Of a DNA stretch of 64,000 nucleotides, positions 1 to 11,400 are shown one piece after another. Under the pieces are notes generated by a model, which was not told where the DNA came from, did no database searches, and worked only from the letters and a program-made list of their open reading frames with translations. The DNA comes from Prunus persica (Eukaryota; Streptophyta; Magnoliopsida; Rosales; Rosaceae). Every line of letters begins with the position of its first letter. Position 1 is the stretch's first letter. The position numbers and the translations under genes are program-made. The stretch covers positions 19,385,928-19,449,927 of the forward strand of contig NC_034011.1 of the NCBI RefSeq assembly GCF_000346465.2, in the 5' to 3' direction.

Positions 1-200
1 CTATTTATTTTTAATGGTGGTTTTATCTTCATATTTACTTTATTTATTGTTTGGTGCATCAAGAGTATAATGGTTATGATTTTGTTTAATGTTGAGTTAA
101 TATTATGGCTTATAAATAGGCGTTGTATTCACTCCATGTTAGGGTGTATCAAGAGTATCAAGTGTGTGTTGTAGTAGAGTATTTGAAGTATCAATCTTAT
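1..200. other. AT-rich left edge, no gene recognised
   Basis: No coding region can be supported here. A TATAAATA sequence at 111-118 would be a good plant TATA box for a plus-strand transcript, but no gene or LTR can be attached to it because the sequence to the left is missing. Confidence 0.4.
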
Positions 201-1120
201 CAGTGGCGAAGTTAGGATTTCATGTGTGTGGGGGCCTCTTACAAATTATAAAAAATACAAAATACAAACTCACAATATATACGAAAAATAATATATATCA
301 CATATGTCAAGAATTATATTGATTATTAGTTGCAATCATAATTGTCCTTGACAAAGGGATAGACAAATATATTCTGAGCAAGAAAAATTGCAAGAGATAG
401 ATAAAGATTAGCGATTTAGCATATATCTTTAAAGCTTTTCCCCCCATTAAACCCAATAGAAAGAAAAAAAAATCAAAATTTCACAAACTAAAAAAAACCT
501 TAAATCCCTTTATGCATTCATATCAGACATGGAAAATTGTTTTGTGTAAAAATATTGACTAGGTATGAAAAATGGTTTTTCGGAATAATCATTTTCTCAA
601 GATAATTTTTGGCGGCTTTTATTCCTTACACATCAAATAAGAAAACTTGATTTTATGGGATTTTAGTATAAAGTATATATTGACTTAATGAGCCATCATT
701 TTTAGCCTAAATCGTATTTTGCACTAAAACCGAATTTTCATATTTTGATTTGGTGGGAATTTTATTTTCTAGTATTTTTATTTGAATCCAAATAAAGGGT
801 ACTTTCTTATTTATATTATAAACTTAAGTAAATGGAGTAATATAAAAATAAATGAAAGTAAAAGGACTTAAATGTTGAAAATGGAAATAAAGTAATCTGT
901 ACACTTGGAGTGCACCACTGCCAGCTGAGCAAAGTGGCAATTTCAAGCACCTTCTTGTGCCTTCATAGGTCCATCACAACACATGTGGGTACATATCAAA
1001 ACATAAAGTATTTGAAACAATATACATATAGAAATACATAATAGTATATTACTTTTAAAATATAAAAAAATTTGAGTAGGGGCCCGGAACCACACTGGTC
1101 CCAGTGTGGCTCCGCCCCTG
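201..1120. mobile_element. hAT-like non-autonomous DNA element
   Basis: The left end begins CAGTGGCGAAGTTAGG and the reverse complement of the right end begins CAGGGGCGGAGCCACA, an imperfect inverted repeat of the 'cag-ggcggagcca' kind common at ends of plant hAT relatives. The flanking 8-mers are aatcttat (193-200) and aatccaat (1121-1128), six of eight identical, as expected for an old 8-bp target duplication. The interior is AT-rich and has no transposase reading frame. The class rests on the ends and flank length only. Confidence 0.5.
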
Positions 1121-1272
1121 AATCCAATTGAAGTTTGTCTCAAGTAAGTTTGTGTAAGAGATCTGTGTAGCCTTCAGACTTCACATCTCCAAAAATATAT
1201 TATTTATTTAGTCCGTTATATTGTATTTTGCCCTTCATATTTAGAGTGTATGAGCACAAAGCTAAATCCACC

Positions 1273-1782
1273 AATATTCCTTGTACATGTGGTGATAACC
1301 GGTTCGGCTCTTATATCGCAGCCAAATTCCGTAGTTCTTGTTCTTGATCGTTGCTGGACTTTTCTCAAATATCTGCAATAAGAAAATGTCATATTCTTCT
1401 TCTCAACCCAAATACTGTGAATACTATAGTCAGTAAAAAAAACACTAGCAAACAACTCTTGCCAGTAAGACTAGAAAGAGAGAAAGAAAAAAGTTATTGC
1501 TAGTGACGATGTGTTCACCTGATACTGTATACACTACAATAGAAAATTCACATCATCTAATCTATACATAAAAATCTCAAATCATACATGAAAGAGAACC
1601 TTAAATCTAAAATGTAAAATCTACCCCCGAAGTTGCTTCCACCTATAAGTGCCAATCTTTGAGGTACAGAAAACCTCAAGCATTTATCATAAGAATATAA
1701 GTAAACATTATTACAAAGTGAGTAAACATTCAATTTCGCTCTTGGTTAAGCATGAACAATCAAACTAGACCTTATTTTAATT
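1273..1782 (-). pseudogene. RPL18A partial duplicate (exon 4 start plus intron 3)
   Basis: About 510 bp match 30662-31125 of the intact RPL18A gene in the same orientation at high identity. The first 100 bp (1273-1372) correspond to the start of coding exon 4. The rest matches intron 3, so this is a DNA-level copy and not a processed pseudogene. The exon part carries a 6-bp TTCTTG duplication, and a stretch of about 40 bp near 1665-1702 is absent from the intact gene's intron. Exons 1-3 and the 3' end of exon 4 are missing, so it cannot make the ribosomal protein. The intact copy is about 29 kb to the right. Confidence 0.85.
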
Positions 1783-2307
1783 ATTCTGAAAGATAAGAAT
1801 AATGCTTGTGATTTTCTATTTGTCTGAGCACTAGCACCATGCCACTGCTCATCTGAATTTTATCTTTTGTGTGGGTCTTTTTGGTCGTTTCTACTGATAT
1901 TTCCCCCTCTATTTCTGGTGGTCTCTCAAGACACGGATAATTTGTGACCAAATTGAGATGAATTCAACCAATTAGCTAGCCATTGTGAGCAATTTCAATT
2001 AGCAAATCGTTAAGGTTTTGTACGTTTAGGCTCCATTTAGATGGAAGAACGTGAGAAAGGATTTAGATGTGACAAAATTAGAAAACATTAGGCAGTACTT
2101 GAAAACCAAACCCGCCTACTTTATTACATCATTAAGTTTTCAGATTGACACACATGATCATAAGGCACTACTTGAATTAAATAATTGCATACATTGAGTA
2201 CCGAAACTCTGAACAACAAACGAAAATCGGCTTGGAGAGATACGAAATAGGAGAACAATACTTTACTTCAAGGAACAAGCTCACAGCTGATCAGAAATGC
2301 ATCTTGT
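1783..2307. other. Spacer and probable 3' UTR of the crotonase gene
   Basis: No reading frame of interest is seen. The right part, next to the stop codon at 2308-2310, is the likely 3' untranslated region of the minus-strand gene. No clear polyadenylation signal was picked out. Confidence 0.4.
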
Positions 2308-5153
2308 TTAGTCAGTCACCTTCAAAGATGCATAAGGTGAATTCTCATATTTGCCATCCCACCTGCAATTTTGATTAAACGAAAAGCATGTTCATGATTC
2401 TATCCTGAGCCATAACATTGCCCAGATTATAAATTATGAAGCCACACTTACCTGTGTTCTTCCTTTTCAGGAATCTGGAGCTCCCAATCTTCTTCAAACG
2501 GCTGAAACACTTGGTCTATCTTCTCATCACCCGCATTGTCAAGAGATGGTGGGTTCCACTACAACCAAATACAACAGGAGTTCCTTAGATTTTTGCTTGT
2601 CTTGAGAGATGACTAAGTAATCTTTAGAGATATGTACTCAAAACTAATTTGATCGTAAACCGTAACACAAAGAATTGGAACCATTTTAATAGAAAGAGAA
2701 GACAGTACCTTAGGGGCATTATCCTTGTCAATAGTGAGAGCTCTAATTCCCTTCATATCAAAATAGAAGATTAGTACACTTCAGAAGCATGGAGCAAGAG
2801 GGTGTTTTCAACAGGGGATTGTTTATTCTTATATGTTCTCGTTAGTAATTCTGTTATACAACATTTACCTCATATACATCCTCAGATATTATGGCTCTTA
2901 GTATATTGATTGTGAGTCTAAATTCCTTCTTCAGACTTTCAGGCAATGTTTGCTTCCTTCCTTCACGAATCTGGAGAAGAAAAGGTCAGAGGCAGCTTAA
3001 GCATGAAAAGGACAGAAGGAATAATCTATGGGTCGGATTTCCATAGATGTTCAACAGATGATAACAAGCAATACCATGGCCACCAGCCTTTTGAATAGGT
3101 ATTCACTAGGACTTAAAACCTAATGTGCAACTGATCAAACTGCGAGAAACCATACCGATCTTAGTGTTATTCTCAATCCTGTAGGGGATGATCTTTTTAA
3201 GCCCTTCAGAACTGGACTTATCCATCCATTTCCTTCTTTGGTTGCCTCTACTTCCTGAAAAACACACACATTTGTAGAATTTACGCCAGAGCAAATACCT
3301 GAATCTCCATTTTTACGAAGAAATTGTTCATTATTCTGTTACATCAGAAATGAGCAAAAGGTAACTTACAAATGATTTTATAATCTCAGCCACTGTATCT
3401 TTGGAGAAGCACTCATCAATTATTGACTGCCTGAAAGGTAAGGAAAGGTTATTGAGATCGAGATATGGAGCTTTGCATGTTAATGTTAAGGATTGAAGTG
3501 GAATTAACAATTAAACACCAGCAACTAAGATTTATTACTTGTTTAAAACACTTTCTTCATCAGGCTGGACTTCCACCGCAAATTCTTCAATCGCAGCTTT
3601 GACTGCATTCTCATCTCCAGAGTTTAAGCTTATCAAACGCTTCTCTAGATCAGATAATTTCTGATGAACAAAAACAGTTCAATAGCAAATTTTAGTTTGA
3701 CATAGTAACTATGAAGAAGAATTATATCAAGAATATAATAATGATGGATGTGTATAATGCAGTCTTTTAGCTTTTCAGATCACTTGAGGGGCAAATCTTG
3801 TGAGCCAATACTTCCGAGACTGGGTTTCAGAGGAAGAAAACTATAGTGAAGGAATGAGAAAATCACCTCAAGAGGGACAAAATGGGTTGCCAATCCAGCT
3901 GCAACCAATTCCTTACCATTCAGTCTTGCTCCTGTTAAGGCAAAGAACTCCCCTGCGTTTCCCACTCGATACCAATCAATTTCAGTAAAATCCAGGAAAA
4001 ACTATTTTCCCCTAGGTTTGCATGCTTACCGAGATGCCCAGGAAGATGGGATAGTATATATGAGAAACCACAATCAGTATGAAAGCCAATACTAGCTTCC
4101 GGAGTTGCAAATACCTATCATGAAATACGCCACAGAAAATTTTGATGTCATTATGCAGAGATAGATATCAAGCCAGTAAACACAAAAGATAGAGATGTTT
4201 CTATATTCATACTCACAGTTTTTTCTGTGACTACCGAGAATTTCATTGGGACCATTAAAGATGCGCCTCCGCCCATTGAAATTCCATGGACCAGAGCCAC
4301 CTATTGATAACATGAATTCTTCAGTGATACCCTTAAGTAGTGGCATAAACTTGGAATCATGCAGTCTACAGGGAACCCATTTTCGAATGGAAACGCAGGC
4401 GATAGGATTACTTTATTTCAAGCATTACCTGGGTTTTCTTGTAAGTATGAATGTGATAGCCAAGCCAATACATTCTGTAAGCCACTTCAAGGCAGGAATC
4501 CTCTGCCAAAGAAGGTTCACGAGCAACTTCACTTTCTGTATATATTAGCAACTTAAATATTTTCACAAGAGAGAGCATTTACTTGAGTTCCTGCCATCAT
4601 AGAACATCTTCAAGTCCCCACCGGCTGAAAAAGCTCGACCCGATCCCTATACAAAAACACCAAAGCATATCAAGTGGCTAATATCTAAATGGAATTGAAA
4701 ACTTCATCAAAGTTGTGCATTGATCTATTAAACCACGACCACCAATGCTAGTTCAAGATTTCAAGAAAAATTGGAAGTAACCTTGATAATTACAAGCTCA
4801 GCTTTATCATCTTTTTCCCACTTTTCCAAGTATTCTGCTAGCAAAGAAACCTGATTGCAGTTTTAAAAAAAGTGAATTAAGAACAAACCAAAAAAAAAAA
4901 AAAAAAAACCCAAGAACTTAAACAAAACTAGTTGACTTTGTGAGCATACCACTTTTGATGAGATGACATTCAAATGACGAGGCCTGTTCAAGGTGATCAA
5001 CCTCACATGCTCTATTTCTTCTCCAAGAACAACCTAAAAGATTACATAAACACCCATATGGACTATTTGCAAGAAGAAAACTAAAAATAGAACCATCAAA
5101 AGAAAGGTTGGTGCAATTATTACCTCATCTGAATTTACAACTTCTTGTGCCAT
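2308..5153 (-). CDS. 3-hydroxyisobutyryl-CoA hydrolase-like crotonase
   Basis: Fifteen coding exons (minus): 5153-5124, 5033-4950, 4850-4782, 4646-4583, 4535-4429, 4300-4217, 4114-4030, 3952-3867, 3660-3539, 3430-3370, 3254-3156, 2970-2869, 2750-2709, 2558-2452, 2362-2308. They give 1197 nt, 398 residues, with all frames kept. Crotonase signatures are in order: the early LNRP segment, FSAGGDLK and GISMGGGA (CoA and oxyanion loops), then PEASIGFHTD, where Glu and Asp occupy the catalytic positions of HIBCH/CHY1. The C-terminal half matches the HIBCH extension. The family removes CoA from 3-hydroxyisobutyryl-CoA in valine breakdown; activity of this branch is inferred. It resembles Arabidopsis At1g06550. 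Unlike CHY1 it has no C-terminal AKL-type peroxisome signal (it ends in VTD) and no obvious mitochondrial presequence. The first in-frame ATG of exon 1 is used. Confidence 0.93.
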
Positions 5154-5249
5154 TTAAATGATCAATTAACTAGTGGATTAGAAGCCAACAAGCTGCACAA
5201 ACAAATTAACAACAAGGGGCAATGAGGAAAACATGAAATTTTCTGAGCA

Positions 5250-5330
5250 GTGAAGAGGGTGATGATGGTGCAGTATTTAACAAGCAAAGTGGGTTGGTGA
5301 AGAGGGTGATGATGGTGCAGTATTTAACGT
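5250..5330. repeat. Direct repeat upstream of the crotonase start
   Basis: A segment of about 32 bp starting gtgaagagggtgatgatggt occurs twice with a 47-bp period (about 5252-5283 and 5299-5330). It lies 100-180 bp upstream of the crotonase ATG, so it is probably in the promoter or 5' leader. Confidence 0.8.
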
Positions 5331-5349
5331 TCTCTATTGACTGTCTGAT

Positions 5350-5365
5350 AGCTACTTAAGTAGCT
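5350..5365. promoter_or_regulatory. Perfect 16-bp palindrome in the crotonase promoter
   Basis: AGCTACTTAAGTAGCT is its own reverse complement. It sits about 200 bp upstream of the crotonase start codon, between the 47-bp duplication and a GA microsatellite. A dimeric factor could bind it, but no specific factor is assigned. Confidence 0.4.
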
Positions 5366-5369
5366 CGTT

Positions 5370-5372
<3 letters not shown>

Positions 5373-5402
<30 letters not shown>
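5373..5402. repeat. (GA)15 microsatellite
   Basis: An uninterrupted GA dinucleotide run reads as CT on the crotonase strand, about 220-250 bp upstream of its ATG. CT-rich runs are common in plant core promoters and 5' leaders. Confidence 0.9.
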
Positions 5403-5403
<1 letters not shown>

Positions 5404-5404
<1 letters not shown>

Positions 5405-7236
5405 ATCCATGTCCAAATCTTCGTTTTCTTGCTGTATTTGTTTAATCTACCAACCACCTCCACTACACCATGGTTTTGATCCACTGAGGTTAGCTACGGT
5501 GTGATTGCCAGATTTTTCATTTTTGGTTTCATACTACTTTTCTCTTTTAAATGTAGTTTCTTAGATTACTGAGAGTAACCGAAGTTATGGAAGCTTCCAC
5601 ATTCATAAAACCCACAAGGGACATAAGCCAGGACAAAGAAAAGTTGCCATTTAACTCGCTAATATTCAAAATTTGGGATTTTCAAAACCTATAGAAAGTC
5701 GCTTCATTAATTCCTTCACTTGCAATCATGGTTTAATAGTTAAATACATGTTTTGAAATCTATTGAATTGAACTGTTATTTTACGTATAATGGTACAGTT
5801 TAATAATTTCAAATCAATAGTTATATCTTCTTACATGGTTTTTTACATACTCAAATAAATAAAATTAATAAACGTAATAACACTAAAAATTATACCATTT
5901 TGAAATATTATCAAAGAGATCTTTAAAAATATACCAATTTTGAATATATCTAAAGAAAAAAAATTAATTTCGTGCCAAACTTGTATATTTGGATTTTCTT
6001 CAAAAAAAAATATAGGCAAAGAAAGATTCAACTATCCATGCTACACATGCAAATGGGTCCATGCTACTGTTATTAAAATTGTGGTTTTTTCCTCTTTTAT
6101 AAAATTCTTATTCAAACCTTTGGATATAATTAATAAATAAAACAAAGCTTAAACAGTAAATAAAAAAGAAAGAGACAAATAAATAAATAAATAAATAGAA
6201 GTTAAGATTAAGAAAGCAAGCTTGGTATAGTGAAAGCATGTCAAAGACGCTGTCCTAAAGCCTTTGTAGCCTCCCTACGTGCAGGTAATGATAGTCTACA
6301 AGACTCCAAGATACGACCCCAATACACAGGCTTAAGGTTCGCTATGAGCATGTTCACAGTCGAATAGAAATCTCCAAGCCACAGAACCATTGCCCAAAAA
6401 TAATATAGAAAGTATGAGAATAGAGAAATCTGATTGTAGTAGTCTATTGAAATGTGAAGGAGTGGCCTTTTATGGGCATCCAATACTCGTAACCTCCAGA
6501 CACATTTAACCAGAAAACTTGGTGCAATAAACAGAAATTAAAAATTAAAAATTAAACAATTTGTAACTCCCATAATAAATAAAAGAAAACACCAAAAAAT
6601 TAAAACAGAAACGTTAAAATTTAAAATCCTTTCAAATAATAACTGCTACACATGTATATTTGGATTTTCTTCCCTTTAACCCATGGAAGCACCAAGATCT
6701 CTAATCATTGCAACTGGATCCATGTTCAAACAAAGAGGCTTTAATCATTATCAAATTGAAATACTAATTTACTAAGACATTTTGAATGAACATTGAGTAA
6801 TGGAAAGATAGAGAGGGAGGGCCGTCGGATGATGGTGTTAGTGCGATGGTAGGGGTTGTTTTCATTTTCTCTATTTTTCTAACAATTTTTTTAATTTTGT
6901 TGTGAAGGGTAAAATTGGAGTTGCAAATCCAACTGGAACAATAGTTTAATTTCTTATAAAAATAATACACATTACAAATTTTGAATGAAAGTACTACCAG
7001 CTGGCGTGGTGATACCGTATTATTCTATAATTTCTCCATTAATGGCATAATGCATTAATTACTGTTTTTTTTATTGGCATGTGAGTCCCATGATTACCCT
7101 ATTGTGATTCAATAGAAGGTTCATCACATAGCACCCTATATTGCAATTTAAATTACACCATTGCAAGTGAGATTTTACTGTTTTTGTTCAATTTTATGCA
7201 ATAAATTTGCATTCATCATAATCATTGCATATGCTC
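5404..7236. other. AT-rich spacer without a recognised gene
   Basis: No open frame here resembles a known protein. The minus frame at 6241-6483 (80 residues) is unplaced and likely chance or decayed sequence. The stretch holds runs such as AAATTAAAAATTAAAAATTA near 6538 and a repeated phrase around 5985 and 6655 (tgtatatttggattttctt), suggesting old mobile DNA. Confidence 0.4.
5565..5725. repeat. Diverged duplicate of DNA next to RPL18A
   Basis: Shared words in the same order (gtaaccgaag, cctccacatt-like, aaaagttgcca, ggattttcaaaacct, tagaaagtcgcttcatta) link this stretch to 24920-25020 and, after the copia insertion, 29985-30110. The two copies are clearly diverged. Together with the RPL18A fragment at 1273 this shows more than one local duplication. 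Confidence 0.6.
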
Positions 7237-7239
7237 TTA

Positions 7240-7637
7240 GATCATCCACAATCATGCTCTCTATTTTTTAGTTAAAATTTAGCTACAAACACTATAAAGC
7301 TATTTTAGGAGCTCTCTATAAAATTTCTACTCCAACCATACTCCCTAGTTTAAAGAGTCATAAATGTTTTTAATGTTTTTAAATTCAATTTTTGAATAAA
7401 GTGTAGACACAAAAGCAACAATAAAAAATAATTTGCTTGAAATAAATGCTTAAAATAATATTAAATAAAGAAGCATTTAATTATAGGGAGTCACTAGAAG
7501 TCCTTTCTCTCTCTTCAGATTTAGGAGCTCTCCCTATTTTAGGAGCTGAATAGGAAGCATGATTGGAGGTTGATTTTTTCAATTTCTCCCTAAATTGTAG
7601 CTAAGAAGGTGATTTAGAGAGCCCATTGTGGATGCTC
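7240..7637. mobile_element. Tourist-like (PIF/Harbinger) MITE
   Basis: A 398-bp element without coding capacity. The ends are GATCATCCACAAT and, as reverse complement of the right end, GAGCATCCACAAT, followed by further inverted similarity (tgctctct...tagctacaa). It is flanked on both sides by TTA (7237-7239 and 7638-7640), the 3-bp duplication typical of the PIF/Harbinger superfamily. It ends only 18 bp from the target duplication of the large MULE. Confidence 0.7.
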
Positions 7638-7664
7638 TTACCACCTCTCTTTTTATTGTAATTA

Positions 7665-7930
7665 GGCTTATTTACTATAGCACACCCTGAAACTTCGGTC
7701 AAATCTCACTTTATCCCCCCAAAGTTAAAATGGTTCACTTTACCCCCTTGACCGTGGTTTTGTGTTCCACTTCCCCCCTCCCACCATTAACGCCATCCAA
7801 AATACTGTCAAAAAGGCTGACGTGTCAGGGGCATAATGGTAATAGCATCCACGTGGGCCAATTGCTGACCTTAGTCAGCTACCTACGTGGCATATTGGAC
7901 CCCACAGGGCATTGAAAATCCTAATCTAAG
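7665..7930 (+). repeat. MULE left terminal inverted repeat
   Basis: It begins ggcttatttactatagcaca and runs to about ctaatctaag. It is the inverted partner of 24609-24871, with scattered substitutions and a few small indels. Confidence 0.92.
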
Positions 7931-8441
7931 CGACTGAGTTCATAAAATCAGGCCAAAGACCCCCTTCTTAGCCGATAAGATTTGGGGAGATTAGGGTTTG
8001 GATGTGTCGAAGAGAGAGATTCGAACATTTGAGAAGAACCGAAAATTGCGGAAGAGTGAAAACAGTTTGAGAATCATTGCGCGAATATTGGACAGATTGG
8101 ACAATGACGGTACCAAGAGAGAAATGAGGTTCCCAACCCGAGTACGGTAAGTGCCCCTTTGTTTTTGCCTGCTTGCTTTGTTGGGTTGGGTCCAAAGGTG
8201 TTGTGGTCCCTTATGTGTTGCTGTTATGTTTTCTTGTTTACTAGTTGTTTAAAGGTCGTTTTAGTGCTTTACTAGTTGTTTTCTTGTTTACTAGTTCTTG
8301 TTTGCTAGTTGTTTAAGGGTCGTTTTAGTGTTGACTGGTAGTTTGGTGTTTGTGTTGCTATACATATGACTAGGCAATAGTTAAATTATACATATGACTA
8401 GGCAGTGGTTGAAGTGTGTGTTTTTATGTTTTGTTGTGCAG

Positions 8442-11400
8442 ATGACAAAGGAATAGTCACCTTTGAAGTATACCATGGAGGTAAAATGGTAAAATCCTCA
8501 AACCTCAATGAGTGGTTGTATTATGTGGGGTTTCTGATGATTATTTGGACTGGTGTCTTTTGGACTACATAAATTTGTTACAGATATATGCTTATGCAAA
8601 AAAGCTTGGGCATCATGACCAAGTGGTTGTGACAGGGATACAAAATGGTAAAAAAGTGTGTATAGATAGTGATGCTCAGCTACTTGATTGGTGTAATTTG
8701 GTGCCTCCTAGCTTTCAAAGAGTGATTGTCATTTACTTGGAACACCCCACTGTCATTTGTGTGGATGAATCTCCAGTGGCTTGGAGTGAGAGGGCCTATT
8801 GCAAGAAACCTATCTGCTGAATTTGAACAATCTGGTTATGAGGATATGTATGAGGAAGATGAAAAGGATGAAGAGGATTGCATTGCTGTTGATGAGGAGG
8901 ACGAGGCTGATGAAGGTACTGTTCATGAGCCTATACATGTAGAGGAAGCTAGTGATGAAGGCATTATTCCTGAGGGTACAAATGTGGCTGAGGATAGGCA
9001 TGAAGGAACTGTTCCTAAGGGTATAACTGTGGATGAGGAAGATGATGAAGGAACTGTTTCGGATGGTATAAATGTGGAGGATGAGACTATATATGAAGAG
9101 GGAGAGAATGACAAAAGGGCTGAAAATGATTGTGAAGACAATGAAGACAGTGAAGACCCTGAATTTTATGATAGTGCTTATGACCAAAGTGAAGATGAAC
9201 AATGCTTGCTGGAGAAGGATGATAGAGCATTTGACAACTATGTTGACCACAATGCTCCAGATTTTGATCCAGCTGCAGATGAAGGAGAGAAATCAGAAGA
9301 TATGGCTGTAAGTGATGTTAATAGCTTGGATAGTAGCTCATGTGATAAGGGTGCATTGGCTATGAGAAAAAAGAAGAGGAAACTGCTCAAGTTTGAAGAT
9401 TTTAGGCCTGAAACAGATTTGAATAACCCAATCTTTAAGCTTGGTCTAAGATTTTCAAGTGTCTATGTTTTTAGGAAAGCAGTGAGAAACTACTCAGTAT
9501 TCAACAGAAGGAAGATTAAGTTCTCCAAGAATAATAAAGATAAAGTTAGAACAGTTTGTGATGAGATCAAGAATGGAAAATGTCCATGGTTTGTTTATGT
9601 TTCAGCTGTAAATGGAAGTAGCATGGTTCAAATTAAGAGTTATGAAGAGGAGCACACCTGTGGGACTGTTGAACGCAATGTACATGCTACTCATCATGGT
9701 TAGCAGAGAGATATGCTACACAGCTGTCTAGAATAATATATTGGGATGTAAGAGCTTTTAAGGAAAGGGTGAATGAAGATCTATGTGTCAGAGCTTCAAG
9801 ATCACAGATCTACATAGCAAGGCAAAAGGCAACTGCTGTAAGTGAGGGAACTTACACAAAATAGTTTGAGACTCTTTGGGATTATGTTGAGGAGCTAAAA
9901 AAGACAAATGTGGGAACTATTGTAATAATTAAGTCCAATTTGGAGGGTGACAAATCTAGATTTCAAAGGATTTATATATGCTTGGCAGCTACAAAGAAAG
10001 GATTTATTGATGCTTTGAGGCCAGTTATTGGTTTGGATGCTTGTCACATCAAAGGGCAACACCCTGGCCAATTACTATCTGCTGTTGGTGTTGATCCTAA
10101 CAACGGCATGTATCCAATAACTTATGCAGTGGCAGAGGCTGAGAATTGTGCACCTTGGACTTGGTTTTTGGAACTCTTAGCTGTTGATCTTGGCATTGAA
10201 AATAGCAATGGTTATGTGTTCATTACAGATAGACAAAAGTGCTTAATTGATGCAGTGGGTGACATGTTTCCAAACTCTAAGCATAGGCATTGCCTTAAAC
10301 ATCTACATGCCAATTTTATACTTGCTGGCCTTAAAGGATAGTTCTGAAACAACATATGGAGGCTGCTGCAAGAAGTACAACTATACCTTGGTTTCAAGCA
10401 GAGATGAAGAAGCTCCAAGATTTGTCAGGACCAGCTTTTGATTGGTTGTCAAGGCTTGATCCAATGCAGTGGTGTATATCTCACTTCAGAACACACTCAA
10501 AATGTGACATTCTTTTGAATAACATGTGTGAGGCATTCAACAAGTCTATCCTTGATGCTAGAGACAAGCCTATCATAACATTGCTTGAGAGGATCAGGTA
10601 TTACATCATGTTGTTGATGGCAACTAGAAGAGAAGCTATGGAGAAATGGGCTCATAATATGGGGCCAAGAGTTTTTTCAATTCTTGAGAAGCTTAAGAAG
10701 CAATCAGCCTAGTGCATTCCAAGGCTTGCAGGGGAAAGCAAATATGAGGTTAAGTGTTTTGGAGGCACTCAGGTGGTAGTTGATTTGAGAAACAGAAGTT
10801 GTTCATGTAGGCAATGGGATCTAACTGGGATACCATGTAAGCATGCTTGTGCTGCCATTGGACAATTAAATGGCAATCACATCAGCTATGTCCATGATTA
10901 TTACAAAAAAAAAAAAAAAAAAAGAGGCCTTCATCAAAGTTTACACACCGATGGTGCATCCAATGGCAAGTCAAGACTTGTGGGCTAAAACAAATTTGAC
11001 ACCTTTGCTGCCACCTAAGTTTCATAAGCAACCAGGGAGGCCAAAGAAAACCAGGAAAGCTTCAGCCGGTGAACCATCTCCAAGCTCCAATCCTAAAGCT
11101 AAACACTTGCCAATGTATAATTTGGAAATCAAGTGTTACATATGTAAGCAACCAGGCCATAATAAGAGGAAATGTCTCAGGGTAAATGAAGCAGGGAGTA
11201 GCAGCCAGGTATATTCAAAGCATGTGATTTTAAAAATTCTATATGTTTGGCATTCTGATATGGATTTCCCAGTGATGTTTGTTGGTCAGGTACCATCACA
11301 AAGGCAAAAGAAGACAGCACATGAAGCCAACACATCCACTCAGAGAATTACAAGACAATCAAGGCAAAAATAACCAGTAAGTTGGGTTTCTTTTATTTAA

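Noticed and set aside
6241..6483. 80-residue minus-strand frame ending ARREATKALGQRL
   Set aside because: No family recognised, no matching promoter or exon context. Possibly a decayed exon, but not supportable.
8810..9250. 146-residue hydrophobic minus-strand frame
   Set aside because: Shadow of the Asp/Glu-rich linker of the MULE transposase. GAT/GAA codons read backwards give Ile/Phe/Leu runs that mimic membrane segments.
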